A DNA stretch of 64,000 nt from Streptomyces glaucescens (GTDB taxonomy: Bacteria; Actinomycetota; Actinomycetes; Streptomycetales; Streptomycetaceae), in contig NZ_CP009438.1 of assembly GCF_000761215.1 (NCBI RefSeq), forward strand, positions 6,738,501 to 6,802,500. Direction: 5' to 3'. The notes under the pieces were generated by a model, which saw only the letters and a list, made by a program, of their open reading frames with translations, was not told the DNA's origin and did not search any database. Of the stretch, positions 54,539 through 62,885 are shown one piece after another. Within the stretch, counting starts at the first letter, position 1, and each line of letters begins with the position of its first letter. The translations under genes and the position numbers were made by a program.

Positions 54539-56580
54539 CGCAGGAACGCGGCGGCGACGCCCGCGTCGACCGGGACGTGCAGACCGGTGGTGTGGGTGAG
54601 GTCCCCGCCGGTCAGCGCGAACACGGCGTTCGCCACGTGCTCCGGCAGCACCTCCCGTTTCAGCAGCGTCCGCTGGGCGTAGAACTCGCCCAGCTTCTCC
54701 TCCGGCACCCCGTACACGGCCGCGCGCCGGGCGCCCCAGCCGCCCGCGAAGATGCCCGAACCGCGCACCACCCCGTCCGGGTTGACCCCGTTGACGCGGA
54801 TGCCGTGCTCGCCCAGCTCGGCGGCGAGCAGCCGCACCTGGTGCGCCTGGTCGGCCTTGGTGGCGGAGTAGGCGATGTTGTTGGGGCCCGCGAACACGGC
54901 GTTCTTGCTGGCGATGTAGACGATGTCGCCGCCCAGCCCCTGCGCGGTCATCACCCGGGCCGCCTCCCGCGAGACCAGGAAGGAGCCACGGGCCATGATG
55001 GCGTGCTGGAGGTCCCAGTCCTGCGCGGAGGTCTCCAGCAGCGGCTTGGAGATGGAGATGCCGGCGTTGTTGACGACGAGGTCCACCCCGCCGAAGGCCA
55101 GCACCGCCGCGCGGAACGCCTCGGCGATCTGCTCCTCGCGGGTCACGTCGACGGTCACGGCGACCGCCTTGTCCGGTCCGCCCAGCTCCGCCGCGACCGC
55201 CGCCGCGTTGTCCGCGTCCAGGTCGGCGACGACGACGCACGCCCCCTCGGCGACCAGCCGGTGCGCGATCGCCCGGCCGATCCCGCTGCCCGCGCCGGTC
55301 ACCAGCGCCACCCGGGTGGCCAGCGCCTTCGGCTTCGGCATCCGCCGGAGCTTGGCCTCCTCCAGCGCCCAGTACTCGATCCGGAACTTCTCCGGCTCCT
55401 CGATCGGCGCGTACGCCGACACCGCCTCGGCGCCGCGCATCACGTTGACGGCGTTGACGTAGAACTCGCCCGCCACCCGGGCGGTCTGCTTGTCCTTGCC
55501 GAAGCTGAACATGCCGACGCCCGGGACCAGCACGATCGCCGGGTCCGCGCCGCGCATGGCGGGGGAGCCGGGGCCGGCGTGCCGCTCGTAGTAGGCGGCG
55601 TACTCCTCGCGGTAGGCCGCGTGCAGCTCCCGCAGTCGCGCGATCGCCTCGTCCAGCGGGGCCGTCGGCGGCACGTCGAGGACCAGCGGCCGCACCTTGG
55701 TCCGCAGGAAGTGGTCGGGGCAGGAGGTGCCGAGCGCGGCGAGCCGCGGATGCTCGGCCCGCGCCAGGAAGTCCAGCACGACGTCACTGTCGTCGAAGTG
55801 CCCGACCTGCGGCCGGTCCTGGGAGGCGACGGCCCGCACGTACGGTGCCAGCGCCGCCGCCCGCCTGCGCCGTTCCGTCCCGGCGAGCGGCTCGTAGCCC
55901 TCGATCACGGGCCCGAACGGCTCGGCCTTGCCCCGCTCGGCGAGGAACCGCTCGGCGGTGCGGATGATGTACAGGGAGTTGCGCTCGCACTCCTCGGCGG
56001 TGTCACCCCACGCGGTGATCCCGTGCCCGCCCAGGATGCACCCGACGGCCCGCGGGTTCGCCTCCTTCACCGCGGCGATGTCCAGGCCGAGCTGGAATCC
56101 GGGCCGCCGCCAGGGCACCCACGCCACGCGGTCCCCGAAACACTCGGCGGTCAGCCGTTCCCCGTCGGCGGCGCAGGCGAGCGCGATCCCGGAGTCCGGG
56201 TGCAGGTGGTCGACGTGCGCGGCGTCGAGGAGCCCGTGCATGGCGGTGTCGATCGAGGGCGCCGCCCCGCCCCTGCCGTGCAGGCAGTAGTCGAACGCGG
56301 CGACCATCTCGTCCTCGCGCTCCACCCCCGGATACACGCCGGCCAGCGCCCGCAGCCGGTCCAGCCGCAGCACGGCGAGCCCCGCCTCGGTGAGCGTGCC
56401 GAGATCGCCCCCGGACCCCTTCACCCACATCAGCTCCACCTCACCCCCCGTCACGGGATCGGTGCCGACGCCCTTCGCGGAGGCGTTGCCGCCGGCGTAG
56501 TTGGTGTTCCGGGGATCGGATCCGAGCCGGTGCGACCGGGCGAGCAGAGCGGCGGCTTCGGGATGCGGTGCCATGTCCAT
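54535..56580 (-). CDS. Bifunctional rhamnulose-1-phosphate aldolase / lactaldehyde dehydrogenase
   Basis: 681 residues, two-domain fusion. The N-terminal class II aldolase/adducin domain (about 1-400) has NYAGGNASAKGVGTDP, DHLHPDSGIALACAADGE (metal His), GCILGGHGITAWGDT and HGLLDAAHVDHLHP. The C-terminal domain (about 420-680) is a short-chain dehydrogenase: VALVTGAGSGIGRAIAHRL (NAD-binding), VNNAGISISKPLLETS, YSATKADQAHQVRLLA (YxxxK) and GVNPDGVVRGS. It splits L-rhamnulose-1-phosphate to DHAP and lactaldehyde and oxidises the latter. ATG 56580 follows GAAGGA. Confidence 0.94.
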   Translation of the reverse strand: MDMAPHPEAAALLARSHRLGSDPRNTNYAGGNASAKGVGTDPVTGGEVELMWVKGSGGDLGTLTEAGLAVLRLDRLRALAGVYPGVEREDEMVAAFDYCLHGRGGAAPSIDTAMHGLLDAAHVDHLHPDSGIALACAADGERLTAECFGDRVAWVPWRRPGFQLGLDIAAVKEANPRAVGCILGGHGITAWGDTAEECERNSLYIIRTAERFLAERGKAEPFGPVIEGYEPLAGTERRRRAAALAPYVRAVASQDRPQVGHFDDSDVVLDFLARAEHPRLAALGTSCPDHFLRTKVRPLVLDVPPTAPLDEAIARLRELHAAYREEYAAYYERHAGPGSPAMRGADPAIVLVPGVGMFSFGKDKQTARVAGEFYVNAVNVMRGAEAVSAYAPIEEPEKFRIEYWALEEAKLRRMPKPKALATRVALVTGAGSGIGRAIAHRLVAEGACVVVADLDADNAAAVAAELGGPDKAVAVTVDVTREEQIAEAFRAAVLAFGGVDLVVNNAGISISKPLLETSAQDWDLQHAIMARGSFLVSREAARVMTAQGLGGDIVYIASKNAVFAGPNNIAYSATKADQAHQVRLLAAELGEHGIRVNGVNPDGVVRGSGIFAGGWGARRAAVYGVPEEKLGEFYAQRTLLKREVLPEHVANAVFALTGGDLTHTTGLHVPVDAGVAAAFLR

Positions 56581-56682
56581 CGGTTCCTTCGAGGAGAGGG
56601 TGCGTACAGGAAAGGGCGCGGGGGACCGCGCGATGGGCCGCACACGGTCCGCGGCCCGCGGAACGAGGAGCCCGGCGGACGC

Positions 56683-57843
56683 TCATGCCCCCCAGCCGGC
56701 CTGCCGGCCGCCGACCCGCTCCGCGGCGATCCGCTCGGCCCAACCGGAGGCCCGGTACGCGGCCATCGGGTCCTCGGCGAGTCCCATCTCCGACCGCACC
56801 TCCCGCAGCAACGGCCGCACATCGGTGTGGTAGGCGTCCATGAGCACCGCGTTGGCCTCCAGCACGTCACCGGCCCGCTGGGCCGCGGCGAGCGCGTCAC
56901 GGTCGACGAGCAGTGCCTTCGCCGTCGCCTCCTGCACGTTCATCACCGACCGGATGATCGCCGGGATCTTCGCCTCGATGTTGTGGCACTGGTCGAGCAT
57001 GAACGCCACGTCGGGAGTGAATCCGCCGCCGCGGATCACCTCGCACATGATCCGGAACAGCTGGAACGGGTCCGCCGCCCCCACCATGAGGTCGTCGTCG
57101 GCGTAGAACCGCGAGTTGAAGTCGAACCCGCCGAGCTTTCCCTCGCGCAGCAGCGTGGCCACGATGAACTCGATGTTCGTGCCCGGTGCGTGGTGCCCGG
57201 TGTCGACCACGACCTGTGCCTTCGGGCCCAGCTTCAGGCAGTGGGCGTACGCGGTGCCCCAGTCCGGGACGTCCGTCGTGTAGAACGCCGGCTCGAAGAG
57301 CTTGTACTCCAGCAGCATCCGCTGCCCCTCGCCCAGCCGCTCGTAGACCTCCGCGAGCCCCTCGGCGAGCCGGTCCTGGCGGGCGCGGATGTCGTCCTGG
57401 CCGGGGTAGTTGGTGCCGTCGGCGAACCACAGCTTCAGCAGGGCGGAGCCGGTGGCGTCCATGATGTCGACGCACTCCAGCAGGTGGCGGACGGCCTTGC
57501 GGCGCACCGCGGCGTCGGGGTGGCAGATGCTGCCCAGCCTGTAGTCGTCGTCCTGGAAGGTGTTGGAGTTGACGGCGCCCAGTCGCAGGCCGCGTTCCTC
57601 GGCGTGCTCGGCGAGCGCCGCGTAGTCGTCGACCTTGTCCCACGGGATGTGCAGGGCGACGGTCGGCGCGATGCCGGTGTACTCGTGCACCTTCGCCGCG
57701 TCGTCCAGTTTCTCGCGCGGATCGCGGGGCACGCCCGCCTGCGCGAACACCTTGAAGCGGGTCCCGGAGTTCCCGTACGCCCATGACGGCGTCTCGACGG
57801 CCTGGGTCTTCAGCGCGGCTTTCACCGCGGCGAGATCGGTCAC
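56683..57843 (-). CDS. rhaI: L-rhamnose isomerase (RhaI type)
   Basis: 386 residues. Converts L-rhamnose to L-rhamnulose with a metal cofactor. TIM-barrel isomerase of the Pseudomonas/Streptomyces RhaI group: FAQAGVPRDPREKLDDAA, VALHIPWDKVDDYAALAEHA, GAVNSNTFQDDDYRLGSICH, LKLWFADGTNYPGQDD, LLEYKLFEPAFYTTDVPDWG (Glu ligand), VVDTGHHAPGTNIEFIVATL and GGFDFNSRFYADDDLMVGAADPF. GTG at 57843 with TAGGAG 9 bases upstream. First gene of the operon; its promoter has operator A. Confidence 0.95.
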   Translation of the reverse strand: MTDLAAVKAALKTQAVETPSWAYGNSGTRFKVFAQAGVPRDPREKLDDAAKVHEYTGIAPTVALHIPWDKVDDYAALAEHAEERGLRLGAVNSNTFQDDDYRLGSICHPDAAVRRKAVRHLLECVDIMDATGSALLKLWFADGTNYPGQDDIRARQDRLAEGLAEVYERLGEGQRMLLEYKLFEPAFYTTDVPDWGTAYAHCLKLGPKAQVVVDTGHHAPGTNIEFIVATLLREGKLGGFDFNSRFYADDDLMVGAADPFQLFRIMCEVIRGGGFTPDVAFMLDQCHNIEAKIPAIIRSVMNVQEATAKALLVDRDALAAAQRAGDVLEANAVLMDAYHTDVRPLLREVRSEMGLAEDPMAAYRASGWAERIAAERVGGRQAGWGA

Positions 57844-57865
57844 TGCTGGGCTCCTACCGATTCAA

Positions 57866-57877
57866 TGAAACGATTCA
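57866..57877. promoter_or_regulatory. LacI-type operator A, next to the rhaI start of transcription
   Basis: TGAAACGATTCA, one mismatch from a perfect palindrome, with CGATTCA repeated 13 bases away (57858 and 57871). It lies immediately downstream of the predicted rhaI transcription start. Confidence 0.55.
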
Positions 57878-57884
57878 GAACGGC

Positions 57885-57913
57885 AAGCTATGAGCCACCC
57901 GAAGGGGTGTCAA
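57885..57913 (-). promoter_or_regulatory. rhaI promoter
   Basis: Minus strand: TTGACA (57913-57908), 17-base spacer, TAGCTT (57890-57885). A perfect -35 box and a TANNNT -10 box; start near 57878. Confidence 0.7.
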
Positions 57914-57962
57914 GCAGTCGGACCGGCCCGGTTCCCCGCGGCCCCGCGCCGGTCTCCGCTTC

Positions 57963-57977
57963 TCGAAAACCTTTCGA
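57963..57977. promoter_or_regulatory. LacI-type operator B
   Basis: TCGAAAACCTTTCGA: perfect 6-bp inverted repeat about a 3-base centre, between the two divergent rha promoters, 10 bases upstream of the rhaM -35 box. Confidence 0.5.
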
Positions 57978-57987
57978 CGAGCGGCCA

Positions 57988-58017
57988 TTGACGGGACGTG
58001 GCTGCCCCGCCTAACGT
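57988..58017 (+). promoter_or_regulatory. rhaM promoter
   Basis: TTGACG (57988-57993), 18-base spacer, TAACGT (58012-58017). Start near 58024, followed by operator C. Confidence 0.65.
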
Positions 58018-58031
58018 CCCGGCAGCCTGGT

Positions 58032-58043
58032 TGAAACCTTTCA
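58032..58043. promoter_or_regulatory. LacI-type operator C, downstream of rhaM transcription start
   Basis: TGAAACCTTTCA, perfect arms TGAAA/TTTCA, placed as a roadblock about 8-20 bases into the transcript. Matches the half-site of operator A. Confidence 0.6.
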
Positions 58044-58198
58044 CCCAGTGCCGCGTCATCGAGGAGCTGAACATGAGCCACCCGCCCGGCCCGGGGCCGG
58101 TCCCCGTGCAGGCGCTCCGGCGCGCCCCACCTGTTCCCTGGCCGGCGACACCGGCGACACCCGTCCCGCATCCCCTCACCCGCCGGGAGGAGCACCTC

Positions 58199-58519
58199 AT
58201 GCAGCGCGTCTGTTTCCTGCTCAAGGTCCGCCAGGACAAGATCGCCGAGTACCGCGAACGCCACGCCGCCGTGTGGCCCGAGATGCTCGACGCGCTCTCG
58301 GCCACCGGCTGGCACAACTACACGCTCTTCCTGCGCGACGACGGCCTGCTGGTCGGCTACCTGGAGACCGAGGACTTCGAGGCCGCCCTCGCCGGGATGG
58401 AGGCCACGGACGTCAACGCCCGCTGGCAGGCGGAGATGGCCCCCTACTTCGCATCCCTCGACGGCGCCCGGCCCGACGAGGCCATGAAGCCGCTCACCGA
58501 GGTCTTCCACCTCGCCTGA
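58199..58519 (+). CDS. rhaM: L-rhamnose mutarotase
   Basis: 106 residues, the expected length. Interconverts alpha- and beta-L-rhamnopyranose. RhaM family: QRVCFLLKVRQDKIAEYRERH, AAVWPEMLDALSATGWHNY, TLFLRDDGLLVGYLETEDF, with catalytic Tyr/His (EYRERH, WHNY). GGGAGGAG precedes the ATG at 58199. Divergent from rhaI; its promoter is flanked by operators B and C. Confidence 0.92.
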   Translation: MQRVCFLLKVRQDKIAEYRERHAAVWPEMLDALSATGWHNYTLFLRDDGLLVGYLETEDFEAALAGMEATDVNARWQAEMAPYFASLDGARPDEAMKPLTEVFHLA

Positions 58520-58714
58520 CGAAGAGGCGCCCGGGCGCGCACGCGCCCCGCCGCCACCACCTCGGCACCCGGGCGGTCCGTCGCGGCGCCCCGCCGCCGG
58601 CGCTGGGCGCCGCGGGCCCCCTCCCGCCCGGGTGACCGGGGCCGCTCCGGGACGGCAGGGCGGTAATGTGAAGGCCCTCCCGCCGCCCCTCGTCTTCCTG
58701 GAGGTCCCTGCCTG

Positions 58715-59740
58715 ATGGCCCAGCCGGTGGGTATCAAGGACGTCGCCCGCGCCGCCGGAGTCTCCGTGGGAACGGTGTCGAACGTCATCAACCGCCCGGA
58801 CACGGTCGCCACCGAGACCCGTGCGCGCGTGCTGTCCGCGATCGACCGGCTCGGTTACGTCCGCAGCGAGTCCGCGCGCCAGTTGCGCGCGGGCCGCAGC
58901 CGGATCATGGGACTGCTCGTGCTCGACATGGGCAACCCCTTCTTCGTCGACGTCGCGCGCGGTGCCGAGCGCGCCGCCCGCGCGGCCGGACTCGGCGTCA
59001 TGGTCTGCAACAGCGCCCAGGACCCGGGCGAGGAGGCCGAGTACCTGTCGCTCTTCGCCGAGCAGCGGGTGCGGGGCGTTTTGCTCACCCCGGCCGACGC
59101 CACCGGGCGGAACATCGCCGCCTTCCGCCGGCACGGCATCCCCTTCGTGCTGGTCGACCGGGTCGCCGAGGGCACCACCGAGTGCTCGGTCTCCGTCGAC
59201 GACGTGGCGGGCGGCGCGCTCGCCGTGCGGCACCTCGTCGACGCCGGGCACCGGGCCATCGCCTACGTCAGCGGACCGCCCGGCCTCAACCAGGTGCGCG
59301 ACCGCCGCACCGGAGCACTGGGCGCGCTGGCCGAGGCGGGCCTCGGCCCCACGGCCCTGCGGGAGCTGCCCACCGAACGGCTCGACGTCGCGGCGGGCCG
59401 GGACGCCGGCGCCCGCCTGCTCGGCCTCGCCGACCGGCCGACCGCCGTGTTCTGCGCCAACGACCTGCTCGCCCTCGGCGTGCTCCAGGCCATGTACGCG
59501 GCCGGCGTCGGCGTCCCCGACGACCTCGCCATCGTCGGCTACGACGACATCGAGTTCGCCGCCGCCGCGGCCGTCCCGCTCACCTCGGTCCGGCAGCCCG
59601 CCGTCACCATCGGCGCCCTCGCCGCCGAACTGCTGCTGGAGGAGACCGAGTCGGACACCGCCCGCCACCCCCACGAACACCGCCGGGTCGTCCTCCGGCC
59701 GGAACTCGTGGTCCGCCGCTCCAGCCTGGCGGGCCGCTGA
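58715..59740 (+). CDS. LacI-family regulator, probably of the rhamnose genes
   Basis: 341 residues. The helix-turn-helix and hinge (IKDVARAAGVSVGTVSNVIN, RARVLSAIDRLGYVRSESARQLR) are followed by a periplasmic-binding-protein-like sensor domain (GLLVLDMGNPFFVDVARGAE, LVDRVAEGTTECSVSVDDVAG, GHRAIAYVSGPPGLNQVRDR, AVFCANDLLALGVLQAMYAAG, IVGYDDIEFAAAAAVPLTSV). GGAGG upstream of the ATG. A TAATGT -10 box lies at 58662. Its location next to rhaM and the LacI-type sites nearby point to control of the rha genes with rhamnose or rhamnulose as inducer (inference). Confidence 0.9.
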   Translation: MAQPVGIKDVARAAGVSVGTVSNVINRPDTVATETRARVLSAIDRLGYVRSESARQLRAGRSRIMGLLVLDMGNPFFVDVARGAERAARAAGLGVMVCNSAQDPGEEAEYLSLFAEQRVRGVLLTPADATGRNIAAFRRHGIPFVLVDRVAEGTTECSVSVDDVAGGALAVRHLVDAGHRAIAYVSGPPGLNQVRDRRTGALGALAEAGLGPTALRELPTERLDVAAGRDAGARLLGLADRPTAVFCANDLLALGVLQAMYAAGVGVPDDLAIVGYDDIEFAAAAAVPLTSVRQPAVTIGALAAELLLEETESDTARHPHEHRRVVLRPELVVRRSSLAGR

Positions 59741-59842
59741 ACGGCGTTCAGCAGCCGTCGGTGATCCCCGGCCCCGCCGGCCGGCCGGGCATGTGCTGGA
59801 CTGGGACGCGATCCGCACCCGCCGCCCGCACCGGGAGACCCG

Positions 59843-61144
59843 TTGAGCGCCAGTTACCGCCAGCCCGGCGTCGTCCTCACCGACCGCCGCTTCACCGTTC
59901 CCCTCGACCACGCCGACCCGGCGGGAGAGACGATCGAGCTGTACGCGCGCGAGGTCGTCGCCGGTGACAAGGCCCATCAGGAGCTGCCCTGGCTGCTGTA
60001 CCTCCAGGGCGGCCCGGGCTTCGGCGCCCACCGGTTCGTCGGCCGGCAGGCCTGGCTCGGCCGTGCCCTGCAGGAGTTCCGCGTCCTGCTGCTCGACCAG
60101 CGGGGCACCGGCCACTCCACCCCCGCCGGCCGGCAGACCCTCCCGCTGCGCGGCGGGCCCGCCGCGCAGGCCGCGTACCTGGCGCACTTCCGTGCGGACT
60201 CGATCGTGCGGGACTGCGAGCTGGTGCGCCGCGAGGTGACCGGCGGCGCCCCCTGGACCGTCCTCGGCCAGAGCTTCGGCGGCTTCTGCACGGTGAACTA
60301 CCTGTCCACCGCCCCCGAGGGCCTCACCGCCGCCCTCATCGCCGGCGGGCTGCCCTCCCTGGACGCCCACGCCGACGACGTCTACCGCGCCGCCTACCCG
60401 CGCATCGAACGCAAGGTCACCGCGCACTACGCCCGCTACCCGCAGGACGTCGAGCGGGCCCGCCGGATCGCCGGCCACCTGCTGGACCACGACGTGGTCC
60501 TGCCGAACGGCTACCGGCTGACCGTCGAGGCCTTCCAGTCCCTCGGCATCCTCCTCGGCGGCGGCGAGGGCAGCCACCGCCTCCACTTCCTGCTGGAAGA
60601 GGCCTTCGTGCGCACCCCGCACGGCCCGGAGCTCTCCGACGCCTTCCAGGAGGAGGCGCAGGCCCTCCTGTCGTACGCCGGGCACCCCCTGTACGCCCTC
60701 GTCCACGAGGCGATCTACGGCCAGGGCGAGCGCCCCACCGCCTGGGCCGCCGAGCGGGTCCGCGCCGAGTTCCCGCAGTTCGACGCCGCCAAGGCACTCG
60801 CGGGTGACGGGCCGCTGCTGTTCACCGGTGAGTGCGTTTACCCCTGGATGTTCGAGACCGACCCGGCGCTGCGGCCGCTGCGCGAGACCGCCGGACTCCT
60901 CGCCGCCCGCACCGGCTGGCCGCGCCTGTACGACCCGGCCCGCCTCGCCGCCAACGAGGTCCCCGTCGCCGCGGCCGTCTACCACGACGACATGTACGTC
61001 GACACCGCCCACTCCCTGGAGACGGCCCGCGCCATCCGCGGCCTGCGCACCTGGGTGACCGACGAGTTCGAGCACGACGGCATCCGGGCGGGCGGCCCGC
61101 GCGTCCTGGACCGGCTGCTGGCGCTGGCCCGGGACGAGGCGTGA
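59843..61144 (+). CDS. Alpha/beta hydrolase, proline iminopeptidase-like
   Basis: 433 residues, peptidase S33-like. LLYLQGGPGFGAHRFVGRQA (oxyanion hole GGPG), LLLDQRGTGHSTPAGR and nucleophile elbow VLGQSFGGFCTVNYL (GxSxG) are characteristic of prolyl aminopeptidases; the Asp is expected near LLFTGECVYPW and the His near EFEHDGIRAGG or VYHDDMYVDTAHS. Start TTG 59843 with GGGAG at 8 bases. Cytoplasmic, no signal peptide. Probably releases N-terminal Pro from peptides; substrate inferred. Confidence 0.85.
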   Translation: MSASYRQPGVVLTDRRFTVPLDHADPAGETIELYAREVVAGDKAHQELPWLLYLQGGPGFGAHRFVGRQAWLGRALQEFRVLLLDQRGTGHSTPAGRQTLPLRGGPAAQAAYLAHFRADSIVRDCELVRREVTGGAPWTVLGQSFGGFCTVNYLSTAPEGLTAALIAGGLPSLDAHADDVYRAAYPRIERKVTAHYARYPQDVERARRIAGHLLDHDVVLPNGYRLTVEAFQSLGILLGGGEGSHRLHFLLEEAFVRTPHGPELSDAFQEEAQALLSYAGHPLYALVHEAIYGQGERPTAWAAERVRAEFPQFDAAKALAGDGPLLFTGECVYPWMFETDPALRPLRETAGLLAARTGWPRLYDPARLAANEVPVAAAVYHDDMYVDTAHSLETARAIRGLRTWVTDEFEHDGIRAGGPRVLDRLLALARDEA

Positions 61145-61166
61145 GCGACGGCGCTACGCTGCGGTC

Positions 61167-61907
61167 ATGACCGAGCCGACCGGACTACGGCCCCTGCCCG
61201 AGGACTGGCACCGCGCCCTCGCGGTCGTCGCGCACCCGGACGACCTCGAGTACGGCTGCTCCGCGGCCGTCGCCCAGTGGACCGGGGCCGGCCGCGAGGT
61301 GGCGTACGTCCTGGCCACCCGCGGCGAGGCGGGCATCGACACGCTGCACCCCGCGGACGCGGCGCCGCTGCGCGAGCGGGAGCAGCGGGCCGGCGCGGCG
61401 GTCGTCGGGGTGTCGGTGGTGGAGTTCCTGGACCACCGGGACGGAGTCGTCGAGTACGGCACCGCGCTGCGCCGGGACATCGCCGCCGCGATCCGCCGGC
61501 ACCGCCCCGAGCTGGTGATCACCCTCAACCACCGGGACACCTGGGGCGGCGTCGCCTGGAACACCCCGGACCACGTCGCGGTCGGCCGCGCCACCCTGGA
61601 CGCAGCCGCCGACGCCGGGAACCGCTGGATCTTCCCCGAACTGGCCGAGCGGGGACTGGAGCCGTGGGACGGGGTGCGCTGGGTCGCCGTGGCCGGTTCG
61701 CCCACCCCCACCCACGCCGTGGCCGCGACCGAGGCGGGCCTGGAGGCGGCGGTGCGCTCACTGCTGGAGCACCGTGCGTACATCGAGGCCCTGACCGACC
61801 AGGACCCGGAGAGCTACGTCCGGGAGTTCCTGACCGCGGCCACGGGAGCGGCGGGGGAGCGGTTCGGCGGGCGGCCGGCGGTGGCGTTCGAGCTGTTCCC
61901 CCGCTGA
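61167..61907 (+). CDS. PIG-L family deacetylase
   Basis: 246 residues. Zn-dependent N-deacetylase fold: VVAHPDDLEYGCSAAVAQW (AHPDDE-type, His/Asp/Asp), LHPADAAPLREREQRAGAAV, VVEFLDHRDGVVEYG, VITLNHRDTWGGVAWNTPDHVAVGRA (His). PIG-L proteins act on GlcNAc-type groups, including mycothiol synthesis (MshB) and its conjugates. The conserved HPDDLE fits; a LmbE/MshB-specific assignment is not possible. TACGCT six bases before the ATG suggests a leaderless start. Confidence 0.88.
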   Translation: MTEPTGLRPLPEDWHRALAVVAHPDDLEYGCSAAVAQWTGAGREVAYVLATRGEAGIDTLHPADAAPLREREQRAGAAVVGVSVVEFLDHRDGVVEYGTALRRDIAAAIRRHRPELVITLNHRDTWGGVAWNTPDHVAVGRATLDAAADAGNRWIFPELAERGLEPWDGVRWVAVAGSPTPTHAVAATEAGLEAAVRSLLEHRAYIEALTDQDPESYVREFLTAATGAAGERFGGRPAVAFELFPR

Positions 61908-61943
61908 CCGGGGGCCGGGCGCCCGCCGATTAGGCTGGAGGGC

Positions 61944-62774
61944 ATGCGTGATCACCGAGGCGACCTGACCGAGCTGCGCGGCGACTGCGGCAACTGTTTC
62001 GGGCTGTGCTGTGTCGCTCTGCCCTTCGCCGCCTCGGCGGACTTCGCCCTGGACAAGCCGGCCGGCAGGCCCTGCCCCAACCTCCGGGGCGACCACCGGT
62101 GCGGCATCCACGAGCGCCTGCGCGGCACGGGCTTCACCGGCTGCACGGTCTACGACTGCTTCGGCGCGGGCCAGAAGGTCTCGCAGGTCGTCTTCGGCGG
62201 CGAGGACTGGCGGGGCGGCTCGCCGGAGCACTCCCGCCGGATGTTCGACGTCTTCCCGGTCGTCCGCCAGCTGCACGAGCTGCTCTGGTATCTCACCGAG
62301 GCGCTGACCCTGCCCGCCGCCCGTCCGCTCCGCGCGGAGCTGGACCGCGCCCGGGAGCGCACCGAGGCGCTGACCCGGCGTACCGCCGAGGAGATCGCGG
62401 CGCTGGACGTCGCCGCCCACCGGCAGGAGGTCAACGTCCTGCTGCTGCGGACCAGCGAGCTGGCCCGGGCGGGCGTGCGCGGGCGGAAGAAGGACCGCCG
62501 GGGCGCGGATCTGATGGGTGCCCGGCTCAAGGGCGCCGATCTGCGCGGCGCGAACCTGCGTGGCGCCTGGCTGATCGCCGCCGACCTCACCGGCGCGGAC
62601 CTGCGGGGCGCGGACCTGATCGGCGCGGACCTGCGGGACGCCGATCTCACCGACGCCGATCTGACCGGCGCCTTCTTCCTGACCCAGCCCCAGGTGAACG
62701 CCGCCCGCGGCGGGCCGGGCACCCGGCTGCCGGGGTCGGTCACGCGCCCGGCGCACTGGACCGGGGTGAGCTGA
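61944..62774 (+). CDS. Cys-cluster (YkgJ-like) and pentapeptide-repeat fusion protein
   Basis: 276 residues. Residues 1-75 have eight cysteines: Cys15, 18, 22, 23 (CGNCFGLCC), Cys44, Cys53, Cys67, Cys72, a pattern like the zinc/iron-binding YkgJ domain. A helical middle (RQLHELLWYLTEALTLP, LRAELDRARERTEALTRR) is followed by about eight pentapeptide repeats, A(D/N)LXG type (GADLMGARLKGADLRGANLRG split over several repeats; ADLTGADLRGADLIGADL). Pentapeptide repeats fold as a beta-helix mimicking DNA. TAGGCT lies at the leaderless position before the ATG (61931). No named function. Confidence 0.8.
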   Translation: MRDHRGDLTELRGDCGNCFGLCCVALPFAASADFALDKPAGRPCPNLRGDHRCGIHERLRGTGFTGCTVYDCFGAGQKVSQVVFGGEDWRGGSPEHSRRMFDVFPVVRQLHELLWYLTEALTLPAARPLRAELDRARERTEALTRRTAEEIAALDVAAHRQEVNVLLLRTSELARAGVRGRKKDRRGADLMGARLKGADLRGANLRGAWLIAADLTGADLRGADLIGADLRDADLTDADLTGAFFLTQPQVNAARGGPGTRLPGSVTRPAHWTGVS

Positions 62775-62825
62775 GCGCCTCCCGCGCGCACACCCCGCGC
62801 GTGCTCCGGAATTCGCCGGACGTGG

Positions 62826-62871
62826 TTGGCGTACACCCCGAACTCCGATAGGTTAGGTGAGCCTTACCTAA
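62826..62871 (+). promoter_or_regulatory. Promoter with DmdR/IdeR-type iron box
   Basis: TTGGCG (62826-62831), 17-base spacer, TAGGTT (62849-62854). The 19-base iron box TTAGGTGAGCCTTACCTAA (62853-62871) overlaps the -10 end, and 16 of 19 positions match the actinobacterial consensus. Iron-bound repressor would block transcription. Confidence 0.75.
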
Positions 62872-62885
62872 TGAGGAGGACTCGG

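Noticed and set aside
57875..61075. Minus-strand open frame of more than 1000 codons opposite rhaM, lacI and the S33 peptidase gene
   Set aside because: It crosses promoters and three well-supported plus-strand genes; composition biased, no motifs.
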